Shown: positions 41,960 through 51,216, numbered from the stretch's first letter. The stretch: 64,000 nt of DNA from Rhizobium etli CFN 42 (GCF_000092045.1 NC_007765.1:186001-250000), one strand, 5' to 3'. The notes: a model not told the origin generated them from the sequence alone. A program made the numbers and translations.

Positions 41960-43468
41960 TCACACCGACAGCCGGATGACGTTGTAGGAGAGCGGCTTCA
42001 GCGCCGCCCGCACCCGTCCGTCTTCGATCTTGGCGCTCTCTACCTGCACCGGAGCGACCGTCTCCGGCCGCCGCGCCGTATTGACGGCTTCGAGATCGCC
42101 ATGGGTCATCTCCACCTGCTCGATCAGCCGGGCGCCGCCGAAACCTTCGAGCCGCACGTCGAGATCGAGCGTTGTGTCCGGATGGCGGTTGACGGCAAAG
42201 AAGGTCAGCGACCGGCCATCCTCGGAATGCACGGCCGAGACGTCGAGATAGGGAACCTCGTTCTCCTCGTCGCTGTCATAGGTCGGGCCGTCGACGACGA
42301 GCTGCAGCGCCGATCCGCGGCCATATCGCGAGGCGTAGTAGAAGGGATAATAGATCGTCTGGCGCCAGGCCGCACCACCATCTTCGGTCATGATCGGGGC
42401 GATGACGTTGACCAGCTGGGCGATGCAGGCGATGCGCACCCGGTCGGAGCGGCGGATGAAGGTGTTGAGGATGCCGCCGACTTGCAGCACGTCCTCGAAA
42501 TTATAGACGTCCTCGAGCAGATGCGGCGCATCCGGCCACTCGTCGCGCGCCAGGATCTCCTTGTCCTGCTGGTTGGAATGATACCAGACGTTCCATTCGT
42601 CGAAGGAAATGCCGATCGTCTTCTTCGAGCGCTTCTTCGCCTTGATGTAGTCGATCACGCCGCCGATCGTGGTGATGTAGCGGTCGAGCTTTGTGGCGCG
42701 GGCGAGGTAGTTCAGCGTGTTCTTTTCGCGGTTGGCGAAATACATGTGCAGCGATATGTAGTCGGCGCTGTCATAGCACTGGTCGAGAACCTCGGCCTCC
42801 CATTGCGGATAGGTCTTCATGTCGGAGTTCGACGAGCCGCAGACGACGAGCTCGAGCGACTTGTCGAAGCCGCGCATGGCCTTCGCCGTCTCGTCGGCCA
42901 GCCGGCCATATTCATAGGCCGATTTGTGGCCGACCTGCCAGGGGCCGTCCATCTCGTTGCCGAGGCACCAGAGTTTCACGTCATGCGGATTGGACCAGCC
43001 GTGCTTGCGGCGCAGGTCCGACCAGTAGGTGCCGCCGGGATGATTGCAATATTCCAGGAAATTGCGGGCGGCATCGAGGCCGCGCGAGCCGAGATTGACG
43101 GCGAGCATCGGCTTGGTATTGGCCTTCTTGCACCAGTCGACGAATTCGTTGACGCCGACCTGGTTGGCTTCGCGGGTGCGCCAGGCGAGGTCGAGGCGAA
43201 CCGGGCGCTCCGAGCGCGGGCCGACCCCATCTTCCCAATTATAGGCCGAGACGAAGTTGCCGCCGGGATAACGGCAGTAGCGCGTATCGAGCTCACGCAC
43301 CAGATCCAGCACGTCGCGGCGGAAGCCGTCTTCATCGGCTGTCGGATGTCCGGGCTCATAGATGCCGCCGTAGATCGCTCTGCCGAGATGCTCGAGAAAC
43401 GAGCTGTAGAGCCTGGCGTCAATGGTCGCGATGCGGAAATCGCGGTGGGCAACGACATTCGTCTTCAA
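41960..43468 (-). CDS. Intracellular alpha-L-arabinofuranosidase, family GH51
   Basis: A 502-residue glycosidase that removes terminal arabinofuranose from arabinan or arabinoxylan oligosaccharides with retention. A TIM barrel with acid/base Glu172 (CLGNEMDG) and nucleophile Glu291 (SFDEWNVWY), then a C-terminal beta-sandwich (LTFFAVNRHPDTTLDLDVRL). There is no signal peptide, so it acts in the cytoplasm on imported oligosaccharides. First gene of the transporter operon; 178 bp before the binding-protein gene. Two copies of TATCAGGAAT lie in its promoter. Length and motifs are normal for GH51. Confidence 0.93.
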   Translation of the reverse strand: MKTNVVAHRDFRIATIDARLYSSFLEHLGRAIYGGIYEPGHPTADEDGFRRDVLDLVRELDTRYCRYPGGNFVSAYNWEDGVGPRSERPVRLDLAWRTREANQVGVNEFVDWCKKANTKPMLAVNLGSRGLDAARNFLEYCNHPGGTYWSDLRRKHGWSNPHDVKLWCLGNEMDGPWQVGHKSAYEYGRLADETAKAMRGFDKSLELVVCGSSNSDMKTYPQWEAEVLDQCYDSADYISLHMYFANREKNTLNYLARATKLDRYITTIGGVIDYIKAKKRSKKTIGISFDEWNVWYHSNQQDKEILARDEWPDAPHLLEDVYNFEDVLQVGGILNTFIRRSDRVRIACIAQLVNVIAPIMTEDGGAAWRQTIYYPFYYASRYGRGSALQLVVDGPTYDSDEENEVPYLDVSAVHSEDGRSLTFFAVNRHPDTTLDLDVRLEGFGGARLIEQVEMTHGDLEAVNTARRPETVAPVQVESAKIEDGRVRAALKPLSYNVIRLSV

Positions 43469-43487
43469 CGGATCCTCCCCGTTTATG

Positions 43488-43531
43488 TATCAGGAATTTT
43501 GTTTTCGTGCCTTTAACTTGATATCAGGAAT
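43488..43531. promoter_or_regulatory. Two TATCAGGAAT boxes in the arabinofuranosidase promoter
   Basis: Identical 10-bp boxes at 43488-43497 and 43522-43531, start-to-start distance 34 bp, sit 20-63 bp upstream of ATG 43468. A related TATCAGAAT is in front of the regulator gene (44636-44644). Likely operators for the adjacent HTH regulator. Confidence 0.5.
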
Positions 43532-43679
43532 GTCGTGATGTCAACCGAAAGGCGGATTTAATCATACTAATGCAAAAATCGAGAAAAATCATTTAGTTTC
43601 AGCTATTTGAATGAATTTAGCGACTGTTGATGCACGAAATAAATGCGATTTTTAAATCAGGATATCCGATATTATAAAT

Positions 43680-44603
43680 TCACACATGCAGCCGCATGGT
43701 GATGTCGCGGCCGTGATTGCCAAAGCCGCGGCCGAAGATGTTGACGCCGCCGGTATGGCCAGCATTTTCGGCGATGCCGACACGCAGGCGGATGGAGGAG
43801 TGCTGGCCGAGCGCCAGATCGCCGAGCGTGACATTCGACGCCGCCACGCCGTCGATGAAAGTGCCGCGCGTCGAGATCCGCCAGGTCTTCATCATCCCAT
43901 ATTGCGACCCTTCGAGCTTCCACCAGGCCGGCGTGAAGGCGCCGCGCTTGTCGCCGTAATCACCGGGCGACGTCCAGGTGCCGATCGCCATGCCGTTGAC
44001 CCAGAGCGTGATGTCGGACGGCCAGTCCGGATTGGTGCCGGGCACCTCCGACGACAGCTCCAGTGAAAATTCGATGGCGCGAATGTCCTTGTTCAACACC
44101 TTGGCATTGTTCGGGAATTTGTACTCGACATAGCCCCGGCCGAACCAGACGAGTCCGGCCTGCATGCGCTGCGGATCAAGGAAATAATCGGGCACATCAA
44201 GCGGCCCGATGACGCTCTCGGTCGAGCAAAGCCCGCAAGGCGCATGCACGTCGCAACTGGTATAGAGCCCGACCGGCATCTCGACTTCGATAACATTATT
44301 GGCGCGCTGGGCGGCACTTTCCTCGAAGCTGATCAGGATTTCGCTATAGACCGCCGAGCAGATCTTCTGGTTCCCTTTCCGCGCCTTGGCCAGCCTGGAA
44401 TCGACCAGTCCGGCATCCTCGAGGATCTGGATCCCGGTCGCGACCGTGGATTGGGGGAGGGAGAGCGCCTGCGCGATATCGTTGATGTTGAGAGGCCCCT
44501 TGGCGCAAAGCAGCTTGAGTATCTCAATTCGCGCCGGCGCCGACAGGGCCCGTATGGCCTCGCTATTTTCGCCGGCGGCAATCGTTAAAAACGAACGTTC
44601 CAT
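43680..44603 (-). CDS. HTH (ArsR-like) regulator fused to a beta-rich sensor domain
   Basis: A 307-residue one-component regulator. Residues ~10-80 are an ArsR-type winged helix (LSAPARIEILKLLCAKGPLNIND ... LPQSTVATGIQILEDAGLV). Residues ~100-307 form a long beta-rich domain of unknown family with a cysteine-rich stretch (CDVHAPCGLC) and repeated aromatic, jelly-roll-like segments (SDITLWVNGMAIGTWTSPGDYG). This suggests carbohydrate binding. It sits upstream of the arabinofuranosidase operon on the same strand, with shared promoter boxes, so it probably senses an arabinose-containing sugar. ATG 44603 has GGGGAAGTG. Confidence 0.75.
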   Translation of the reverse strand: MERSFLTIAAGENSEAIRALSAPARIEILKLLCAKGPLNINDIAQALSLPQSTVATGIQILEDAGLVDSRLAKARKGNQKICSAVYSEILISFEESAAQRANNVIEVEMPVGLYTSCDVHAPCGLCSTESVIGPLDVPDYFLDPQRMQAGLVWFGRGYVEYKFPNNAKVLNKDIRAIEFSLELSSEVPGTNPDWPSDITLWVNGMAIGTWTSPGDYGDKRGAFTPAWWKLEGSQYGMMKTWRISTRGTFIDGVAASNVTLGDLALGQHSSIRLRVGIAENAGHTGGVNIFGRGFGNHGRDITMRLHV

Positions 44604-44917
44604 CACTTCCCCGTAATTTCCGGAGTACTGATGTATATCAGAATTTATGATGCATCAAGTGGAGTAGTTCCGAATGATGTGATCAGCGGGAACGACACGA
44701 CGCAGCACGCCACCTCAACCTGGTGGAGAGGGCGCCCGGAGGCATCCCGGCGCAGCGGGCGCTAGAGGCGCCGCCTCCCGAAACCAGAGCGTGCCGAGTT
44801 AACCTTACCAAAATGTAATGTAAATTTGGTGCGCTTCTATGTCGCGCTGAAGTCGAATTGACTCCAAATCAGAGGTGTGTAAGTGTCACGAGATAGAATC
44901 ACGATAAAGCTGAATAT
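44604..44917. other. Divergent region, HTH regulator / polysaccharide genes
   Basis: A 314-bp gap. It contains the TATCAGAAT box at 44636-44644 in the regulator promoter. Near 44812-44840 an A+T-rich segment has an imperfect ACCAAA ... TTTGGT inverted repeat, possibly part of the polysaccharide promoter. No gene seen. Confidence 0.4.
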
Positions 44918-46000
44918 ATGAATCATCTTGGTGAAGTCGTTCTGCAAAGACAAAGACAAAAATTATTTGAGATAGTAAGGAAATTTGTAAAACCTGGACA
45001 GCCATACATAATAATGGACTTTCCATCAACAACAGATCCGGGACGCCATGCAAGTTGGCTCGGTCTTCTGGAAGTATTGAAAAAAGTAACGGGCCGAATT
45101 CCTGTCCTTACGTGCAGCGCATCTCAGAATATAGACGAGATAAAAGCAACGCCGGGCGACGCTCCCATATTCATTTGCGGCTGGAGCCATTTTGGAGATT
45201 TGCGGGCGGGCAGGGATGATATTCGGTGCCGTTTGATGTGGAAATATCCGGATCGGACAATCATCCAGATGCCGCAATCGATTCACTTCGCAAACGAGGC
45301 GCTCAAGGAGTACGCCAAACGCAGCATTGGAAGACATCGCAACTTTTTTTGCATAACGCGCGATGACCAGAGCTTTGAGCTGGCAAGAGCAAACTTTGAT
45401 TGTGACGTCGAGTCTGGCCCGGACACGGCATTCGGTATCGAGACGCTCAAACCCTTCGAAGCTGATCCCCTTAGAGTGTTGTATGTGATGCAGCCTCTTG
45501 AGGACGATGTCGATATCGCCAAGGCGCGAGCGATTGTTGACGGCCCCCTGACCAACTGGATTAACGGTTCAGGTCGTTTGTCGCGCATGCGCATGTCGAG
45601 TGTGGTCAGCGCAGCACTGCGATATGGCTTCAGCCGCTCAGCGATGATGGTCCAGCATCGCGAGGAGGTCGCTGCCCGTTATGTAGCTTATGGCGTGAGG
45701 ATTCTGTCCGGCGCGCAACGGATAATTACCAACCAATTACACGGTCATATTCTCTGTCTCTTGCTCAATAAGCCGCATATCGCGGTCGCGAGAGACGGAA
45801 GCCGTCTGCACGCTTTCATCAGTAGCCAGACCGGCGACACCCCCCTGGTCGAGAAAGCGACGAATGCGAGCGAGATTTTCGCAGCAATGTCTCGCCTGCC
45901 CTATGAGATCGGCGGAACCTGGTACAAGTCGAGCCGACCCATGAACCTGAGTCCCAGCATTCCCACCCCCGATCTAGTCCCTCAACCTTCCACAGTCTGA
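44918..46000 (+). CDS. Polysaccharide pyruvyl transferase family protein
   Basis: A 360-residue protein of the ExoV/CsaB-type family, which adds pyruvate ketals to surface polysaccharides from PEP. Segments PGQPYIIMDFPSTTDPGRHASW, ICGWSHFGDL, QMPQSIHFAN, FCITRDDQSFELA and RIITNQLHGHILCLLLNKPHIAV match the family; the H-G-H motif is part of the GT-B fold. First gene of a three-gene group (pyruvyl transferase, flippase, acyltransferase). Codon use is less G+C-biased than downstream genes, and the start lacks a strong ribosome site. Confidence 0.82.
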   Translation: MNHLGEVVLQRQRQKLFEIVRKFVKPGQPYIIMDFPSTTDPGRHASWLGLLEVLKKVTGRIPVLTCSASQNIDEIKATPGDAPIFICGWSHFGDLRAGRDDIRCRLMWKYPDRTIIQMPQSIHFANEALKEYAKRSIGRHRNFFCITRDDQSFELARANFDCDVESGPDTAFGIETLKPFEADPLRVLYVMQPLEDDVDIAKARAIVDGPLTNWINGSGRLSRMRMSSVVSAALRYGFSRSAMMVQHREEVAARYVAYGVRILSGAQRIITNQLHGHILCLLLNKPHIAVARDGSRLHAFISSQTGDTPLVEKATNASEIFAAMSRLPYEIGGTWYKSSRPMNLSPSIPTPDLVPQPSTV

Positions 46001-46019
46001 TTATTGGTAGGAGTTCAGT

Positions 46020-47534
46020 TTGTCGGTTTTGCAAGACGACGATATTCTCTTCAGCCATGTCAGTGAGAACCGGTCCGCCGCAGCCGTGAAGGGTGCCTTC
46101 TGGTCGGCAGTAAGTACCCTTATTCCGACGGTCCTCACCTTCGCTGTTTTTGTGGTCACTTCTCGCGTTCTCCAGCCTCGGGACTTCGGTCTTGTCGCGC
46201 TGGCATTCAGCATCGTCTCGTTTGCAGCCAGTTTTGGACCGACTGCATTTGGCGAGGCGATCATCCAGAGAGCCGAGATAAGGCGGAGCCATCTCGACAC
46301 GATATTCCTGCTTTCGCTGGTTTTTTCGTTTTTGGTTTACGGCGCTTTATGTCTAGCCGCTTCGTCGATCGCGGCCTACGTCGGGCATCAGGAAGTCACC
46401 TATCTCATCTACATCATGGGATTGAAGGTATTCTTCGATTTCACGGCCGTCGTTCCGAACGCGATTGTGAACAGGAAGATGTCGTTCCATTTGGTTGCCG
46501 TCCGCACAGTTATCGCGACCATTACGTCCGCTTGCATCTGCCTTGTTCTGGTTCTCGCAGGTTTCGGCTTGTGGGGGCTTGCGATTGCACAGATCGCCGC
46601 CACGGCAGCATCGTGTGGCGCCGCATTCTGGGGTGCGGGTTGGTTTCCGGGATTGAACATCAAGAGAGCAAGCCTCGACGATCTGCTTCACTATGGTTTC
46701 TTTGCATCCGGCACCCGCTTCTTACAGACGATGAGCTTGGACAACTTGCTCATCGGCGTGCTCTTGAGCCCATCTGCGCTCGGGATCTATAACTTTTCAA
46801 AACGTCTGTTTGACATGATCAACAACGTCATCGCCGGCGGCCTGACGTCGGTGACGCATGTGCTGCTTTCTTCATTGCGGTCCGATCCGAAGAAGGTCCG
46901 GGAAGCATTCCTGATGGCGACGTTTGGTTGTGCTCTGGTTTCGTACCCCGTATTCATCGGCCTCGCGTCGGTTGCGGATGATGCGATCACGACCATTTTC
47001 GGTGCGCACTGGATCGAGGCCGTTTGGCCGGTGCGATTCTACTGCGTTATCGGGTTGATGGCGGGGATCGGCTACGTACAGGCATCCTTGATAAAGAGCC
47101 AGGGAGAGATGGATTGGTGGTTTTACTACCAGCTGGCACGCAATCTCCTCACGCTCGTGACCATCGCAGTTCTTTATCCTTATGGCGTGACGACGATCGT
47201 CTTTGCCATCATGGTGGAAGTTTTGTTGTTTTGGCCGATCACGAGCTGGAAGGTGTCGCAACATATAGAGCTGAGCATCCCGGCATATTTGGCGCAGTTC
47301 CTGCGGCCTACCGTGGCTAGTGCAGCGATGGTGGCTGTCGTTTTGCTCCTCCACGAACTGCTGCGTCATTGGTCGCCGTACCCACGTCTGGCCATAGAAG
47401 TCCTGGGAGGTGGCATCGCTTACTGCAGCTTGATATTCGTTCTGTGCAGAGCTCGTTTGGATGTCTTGATCGGCAGCATCAAGCAAGCTCGGCAACGCAA
47501 GGCCGATAGAGGCGCAGTGGCGACCCCTGTGTGA
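46020..47534 (+). CDS. Polysaccharide flippase (Wzx/PST family)
   Basis: A 504-residue inner-membrane protein with 12-14 hydrophobic segments, of the oligosaccharide flippase superfamily. The start region SAAAVKGAFWSAVSTLIPTVLTF and RVLQPRDFGLVALAFSIVSF is diagnostic for PST/Wzx. It should flip lipid-linked repeat units of a surface polysaccharide. TTG 46020 has TAGGAG six bases upstream; it is the most plausible start. 19 bp after the pyruvyl transferase gene. Confidence 0.88.
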   Translation: MSVLQDDDILFSHVSENRSAAAVKGAFWSAVSTLIPTVLTFAVFVVTSRVLQPRDFGLVALAFSIVSFAASFGPTAFGEAIIQRAEIRRSHLDTIFLLSLVFSFLVYGALCLAASSIAAYVGHQEVTYLIYIMGLKVFFDFTAVVPNAIVNRKMSFHLVAVRTVIATITSACICLVLVLAGFGLWGLAIAQIAATAASCGAAFWGAGWFPGLNIKRASLDDLLHYGFFASGTRFLQTMSLDNLLIGVLLSPSALGIYNFSKRLFDMINNVIAGGLTSVTHVLLSSLRSDPKKVREAFLMATFGCALVSYPVFIGLASVADDAITTIFGAHWIEAVWPVRFYCVIGLMAGIGYVQASLIKSQGEMDWWFYYQLARNLLTLVTIAVLYPYGVTTIVFAIMVEVLLFWPITSWKVSQHIELSIPAYLAQFLRPTVASAAMVAVVLLLHELLRHWSPYPRLAIEVLGGGIAYCSLIFVLCRARLDVLIGSIKQARQRKADRGAVATPV

Positions 47535-47620
47535 TTTCCTGGTCCACCGCGGCGAATTGTTCGCGGCTCGAATTTCATTCTCAAACGGCCTTCAGCCGCA
47601 AGCGTAGGATAATCGACAAG

Positions 47621-48712
47621 ATGACTGATCTTGAGCGCGGCTACTCGTCACCGGCGATCCACAGTGCAGACACTTCGATCATTGGCCGCAGCCGCTACTA
47701 TACTCTCGATGCGATGCGCGGGTTTGCCGCTATATGTGTTGTTGCCACACACTTCCAGGAGAGACACGCACCATCAGCTTATCTGGCGGTCGACTTTTTC
47801 TTCGTTCTCAGCGGGTTCATCATTGCCGACATTTACGGGAGACGGCTTTCGCACGGTCTGCCATTCCAGTCATTCATGAAAGCCCGCATCAAACGCCTTT
47901 ATCCGCTCTATTTGATCGGCGTCCTCGTCGGTCTCACACAGATCATTTTGCTGACGAGTTGGGGACTGCGGGTTCAGAGCGACATTGATCTTCTGGTGTC
48001 GACGGCGACGAACACGTTCTTTCTACCTAGTCCGATGTATTTCCTGCAAGCGCATCCAATGCAAGGGATGTTTCCGATCAACGGCCCGGCATGGTCGATG
48101 TTTTGGGAATTGCTGGTCAACATAGTCTTCGCACTGTGGCTTTTCCGGCTCCCTGTCCGTGCCCTCTGCGGAGTTGCCGTCGTCTCAGCTGCATTCTTGG
48201 TTTTGGTCGGTGCGAACTACGGTATGTTGAATATTGGCTGGGAGTGGCCATCAGCAGTAGGTGGACTGCCGAGGGTGATGTTTTCATTTACCGCAGGTGT
48301 TGTCATCTGCCGTCTATTCAACGGCGCATCTGCATGGAGGAGAGGCTGGGCGGCGATGGCGCCATGCCTCCTTTTGCTGATCTGCATCGCAGCCCCGGTT
48401 CCGGTCGCGTTGCGGCCATACTACGATCTGATCTTCGCGATTGCCTTGGCGCCGCTCATCGTAACGCTCGGTCTCTTTCTGGAGATGCCTGCAAAAGCAG
48501 AAAGGCTAGCGACGTGGATCGGATATATCTCCTATCCCGTCTACATCTTGCATCGAGGTGTGATTGGTGTTTTCAAGCCGTTCGCGGGTTCGATCGGTTT
48601 GAATGGCGCTTTCGCATTCCTGGTACTTCTCGGCGCGGTCACGTGTTTCGCTTATGTGACCGCACGTCTCGTAGACAGAGCAACGGCTATACAAGCGCGC
48701 CGCGCCGTATAG
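47621..48712 (+). CDS. Membrane acyltransferase-3 family protein
   Basis: A 363-residue integral membrane protein with about ten helices. The start YYTLDAMRGFAAICVVATHF contains the conserved Arg and His of family 3, followed by VDFFFVLSGFIIAD. Members acetylate or succinylate surface polysaccharides, which fits the flippase and pyruvyl transferase just upstream. ATG 47621 fits the domain start; a GTG at 47531 overlapping the flippase stop is the alternative. No carrier or adenylation domain is fused here, unlike the gene at 3109-5718. Confidence 0.87.
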   Translation: MTDLERGYSSPAIHSADTSIIGRSRYYTLDAMRGFAAICVVATHFQERHAPSAYLAVDFFFVLSGFIIADIYGRRLSHGLPFQSFMKARIKRLYPLYLIGVLVGLTQIILLTSWGLRVQSDIDLLVSTATNTFFLPSPMYFLQAHPMQGMFPINGPAWSMFWELLVNIVFALWLFRLPVRALCGVAVVSAAFLVLVGANYGMLNIGWEWPSAVGGLPRVMFSFTAGVVICRLFNGASAWRRGWAAMAPCLLLLICIAAPVPVALRPYYDLIFAIALAPLIVTLGLFLEMPAKAERLATWIGYISYPVYILHRGVIGVFKPFAGSIGLNGAFAFLVLLGAVTCFAYVTARLVDRATAIQARRAV

Positions 48713-48916
48713 CGATGACATTCAGCCGTGAGCGCTACGATTATCGCGTGCTAAGGGCAGCAGCCCGATGCGAAAGCTAGCTGCTCTCTTCGGAGGTCGC
48801 GAGCGCTTCGGTGGCGGCAATCCTCACGCAACCCTCATCGGCGACCGAATCGAGATCGACCTTCTGCACGCATTCCAAGGCAAAGCCGGTGCGCATTTCT
48901 ACAGCGACTGCTACCG

Positions 48917-49675
48917 TCAGCGGCGCAGCAGCGGCCGCAAGGCCGCCTGCGTTTCCGTTAGCAGCTTGAGATAGCGCTCCTTCATCTCGGATGCCGGGAC
49001 GAGGGCGGCCGGCGCGCCGATATTGATTGCCGCGACCGTTTCGCCGCGATCGTTTTCAACAGGCACGGCAATGGAGCAGAGACCGATTTCCAGCTCCTGA
49101 TCGATGAGGGCGTAACCCTCAGCGCGCACGCGGCGGAATTCGGCGATGAGTTCCTCTGGATCGGTCTTGGTATTCGCGGTGTTTTGCTTCAGCTCGCTGC
49201 GGGCAAGGACGGCGCGCGCCTCGCTCTCGGGAAGCGCCGCAAGCAGCACCCGGCCCATCGAGGCGCAATAAGCGGGCAGGCGGCTGCCGGGGGTGAGATT
49301 GATCGACATGACCCGGCGTTGCGAGGCGCGGGCGATATAGACGATTTCGGTGCCGTCCAGCACCGAGGCTGAGGCGCTCTGGCCGGCCTTTTCCGAGAGA
49401 TGATCGAGATGCGGCTGCAACAGCGCCGGAAGCGGCGTCGCTGCGAGATAGGCATGGCCAAGCCTGAGGATCTTCGGCGTCAGCGTGAAGAACTTGCCGT
49501 CATAATCGGCATAGCCGAGCTCGGCGAGCGTCAATAGCGAGCGGCGCACCGTGGCGCGATCAAGCGCCGTCAGCTTCGAAGCCTCGGCGATCGAAAGCCG
49601 CTGGCGCGTTTCGCCGAAGGCTTCGATGACCTTCAGGCCGCGGGCAAAGCCGCTGACAAAATCAGTTTCACGCAT
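48917..49675 (-). CDS. pcaR: IclR-family regulator of the pca genes (PcaR-like)
   Basis: A 252-residue regulator: winged HTH at ~15-75 (RLSIAEASKLTALDRATVRRSLLTLAELGYA) and an IclR effector-binding domain (SVLDGTEIVYIARASQRRVMSINLTPGSRLPAYCASMGRVLLA). It is divergent from pcaIJF, the usual arrangement for PcaR, which responds to beta-ketoadipate. The operator candidate at 49699-49713 lies in the shared promoter. Confidence 0.88.
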   Translation of the reverse strand: MRETDFVSGFARGLKVIEAFGETRQRLSIAEASKLTALDRATVRRSLLTLAELGYADYDGKFFTLTPKILRLGHAYLAATPLPALLQPHLDHLSEKAGQSASASVLDGTEIVYIARASQRRVMSINLTPGSRLPAYCASMGRVLLAALPESEARAVLARSELKQNTANTKTDPEELIAEFRRVRAEGYALIDQELEIGLCSIAVPVENDRGETVAAINIGAPAALVPASEMKERYLKLLTETQAALRPLLRR

Positions 49676-49698
49676 GTCGATCTCCCTCGTAATGCTAT

Positions 49699-49713
49699 GT
49701 GCGATATACGAAC
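49699..49713. promoter_or_regulatory. PcaR-type operator, pcaR/pcaI divergent promoter
   Basis: GTGCGATATACGAAC, an imperfect GTKCG-N5-CGMAC palindrome. It resembles the IclR/PcaU-PobR operator GTTCGATAATCGCAC known from other bacteria. It lies 24 bp before the pcaR start and 110 bp before pcaI. A further half-like ACGCAC at 49726 follows. Confidence 0.55.
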
Positions 49714-49822
49714 AAATGTCAAATAACGCACAAATTTGCTTGCGGCGGCCTCCTGTTGCGCCTTATCTCTGAGGAGGAGGGCGGCACGACTATCTGCCTG
49801 ATGGAGAACTGGGAGATCGCGC

Positions 49823-50530
49823 ATGGACAAGACAATCGGGAGCACGGCGGAGGCCGTCTCCGAGATCGGTGACGGCGCGATCGTCATGATCGGTGGTTTC
49901 GGCGGTTCTGGCGCGCCGATCGAATTGATCCACGCGCTGATCGACAAAGGCCCTAGAAATCTCACCGTGATCAACAACAATGCAGGCAACGGCCGCATCG
50001 GGATTGCTGCGATGATCGATGCCGGAATGGTCAGGAAGATGATCTGCTCGTTTCCGCGCTCGTCCGATCCGCGCGCCTTCACCGAAAAGTATCTCGCCGG
50101 GGCAATCGAGCTTGAGCTCGTGCCGCAGGGGACGCTTGCCGAGCGCATCCGCGCCGGCGGCGCCGGCATTCCGGCCTTCTACACGCCGACCGGCTATGGA
50201 ACGGAACTTGCCGAAGGCAAGGTCGTCGCCGAATTCGACGGCCGCCATTATGTGCAGGAGCGCTGGCTGAAAGCCGACTTCGCAATCGTCAAGGCTGCGG
50301 TGGGGGATATCCACGGCAACCTCACCTACAACAAGGCCGGCCGCAACTTCAATCCGCTGATGTGCATGGCGGCAGCGAAGACGATCGCCCAGGTCTCGTC
50401 GATCGTGCCGGCCGGCGGCATCGATCCCGAGCATGTGGTGACACCCGGCATCTTCGTCGACCGTGTCGTCGCCGTTGCCGATCCCCAGCAAGAAGAAGAG
50501 CTCATTCGAGCCGGAGTGGCTTACGCATGA
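49823..50530 (+). CDS. pcaI: 3-oxoadipate CoA-transferase subunit A
   Basis: A 235-residue alpha subunit that with PcaJ transfers CoA from succinyl-CoA to 3-oxoadipate. Family segments VSEIGDGAIVMIGGFGGSGAPIELI and FNPLMCMAAAKT are present. It overlaps pcaJ by 4 bp (ATGA), in an operon pcaI-pcaJ-pcaF, divergent from pcaR. Full length for the family. Acetoacetate CoA-transferase is excluded by the pcaF partner and the pcaR neighbour, though sequence alone cannot separate them fully. Confidence 0.93.
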   Translation: MDKTIGSTAEAVSEIGDGAIVMIGGFGGSGAPIELIHALIDKGPRNLTVINNNAGNGRIGIAAMIDAGMVRKMICSFPRSSDPRAFTEKYLAGAIELELVPQGTLAERIRAGGAGIPAFYTPTGYGTELAEGKVVAEFDGRHYVQERWLKADFAIVKAAVGDIHGNLTYNKAGRNFNPLMCMAAAKTIAQVSSIVPAGGIDPEHVVTPGIFVDRVVAVADPQQEEELIRAGVAYA

Positions 50531-51216
50531 CGGTCAACACTCGCGAAGACATCAAACTGTCGAATGCGCAGATCGCCTGGCGCGCTGCGCAGGACATTGC
50601 CGACGGCGCCTACGTGAACCTCGGCATCGGCTTTCCCGAAATGGTCGCCCGTTATCAGCCGCCCGGCCGCGAAGCGATCTTCCACACCGAAAACGGCATA
50701 TTGAATTTCGGCGAGCCGCCGGCCGAAGGCGAGGAGGATTGGGATCTCATCAATGCCGGCAAGAAGGCGGTGACGCTGAAACCGGGTGCCGCCTTCTTCC
50801 ATCACGCCGACAGTTTCGCCATGGTGCGCGGCGGCCATCTCGATGTCGCCATCCTCGGCGCCTATCAGGTCGCAGAGAATGGCGACCTCGCCAACTGGCG
50901 GGTGGGCAGCAAGGGCGTGCCGGCCGTCGGCGGCGCCATGGATCTCGTGCACGGCGCAAAGCAGGTCTGCGTCATCACCGAGCACGTCACCAAGACGGGC
51001 GAGCCGAAGCTCGTGGAAAAATGCACCTTTCCGCTGACCGGTGTCGCCTGCATCACCCGCGTCTATACGAGCCATGCAGTCATCGACATCGTCGACGGGC
51101 GCTTCGTCCTGCGCGAGAAGCTTGCCGCCATGTCGCAGGAGGAGCTGCAGGCAATGACCGGTGCGCGGTTGCATGTCGAGGAGCCGATCGGCGACCTCGT
51201 CGTGCCGAAAATCTGA
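50527..51216 (+). CDS. pcaJ: 3-oxoadipate CoA-transferase subunit B
   Basis: A 229-residue beta subunit carrying the catalytic glutamate Glu55 in TENGILNFG. Segments YVNLGIGFPEMVARY, DLVHGAKQVCVITEHVTKTGEPK and CITRVYTSHAVIDIVDG match SCOT-type subunit B. Translationally coupled to pcaI by a 4-bp overlap and 10 bp upstream of pcaF. Confidence 0.93.
   Translation: MTVNTREDIKLSNAQIAWRAAQDIADGAYVNLGIGFPEMVARYQPPGREAIFHTENGILNFGEPPAEGEEDWDLINAGKKAVTLKPGAAFFHHADSFAMVRGGHLDVAILGAYQVAENGDLANWRVGSKGVPAVGGAMDLVHGAKQVCVITEHVTKTGEPKLVEKCTFPLTGVACITRVYTSHAVIDIVDGRFVLREKLAAMSQEELQAMTGARLHVEEPIGDLVVPKI

Noticed and set aside
39824..43516. 1230-codon plus-strand open frame
   Set aside because: Runs opposite both the binding-protein and arabinofuranosidase genes; composition is that of a shadow frame.
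48768..48974. 68-codon plus-strand frame between the acyltransferase and pcaR
   Set aside because: Overlaps the 3' end of pcaR, shows no family pattern and no good start signal.
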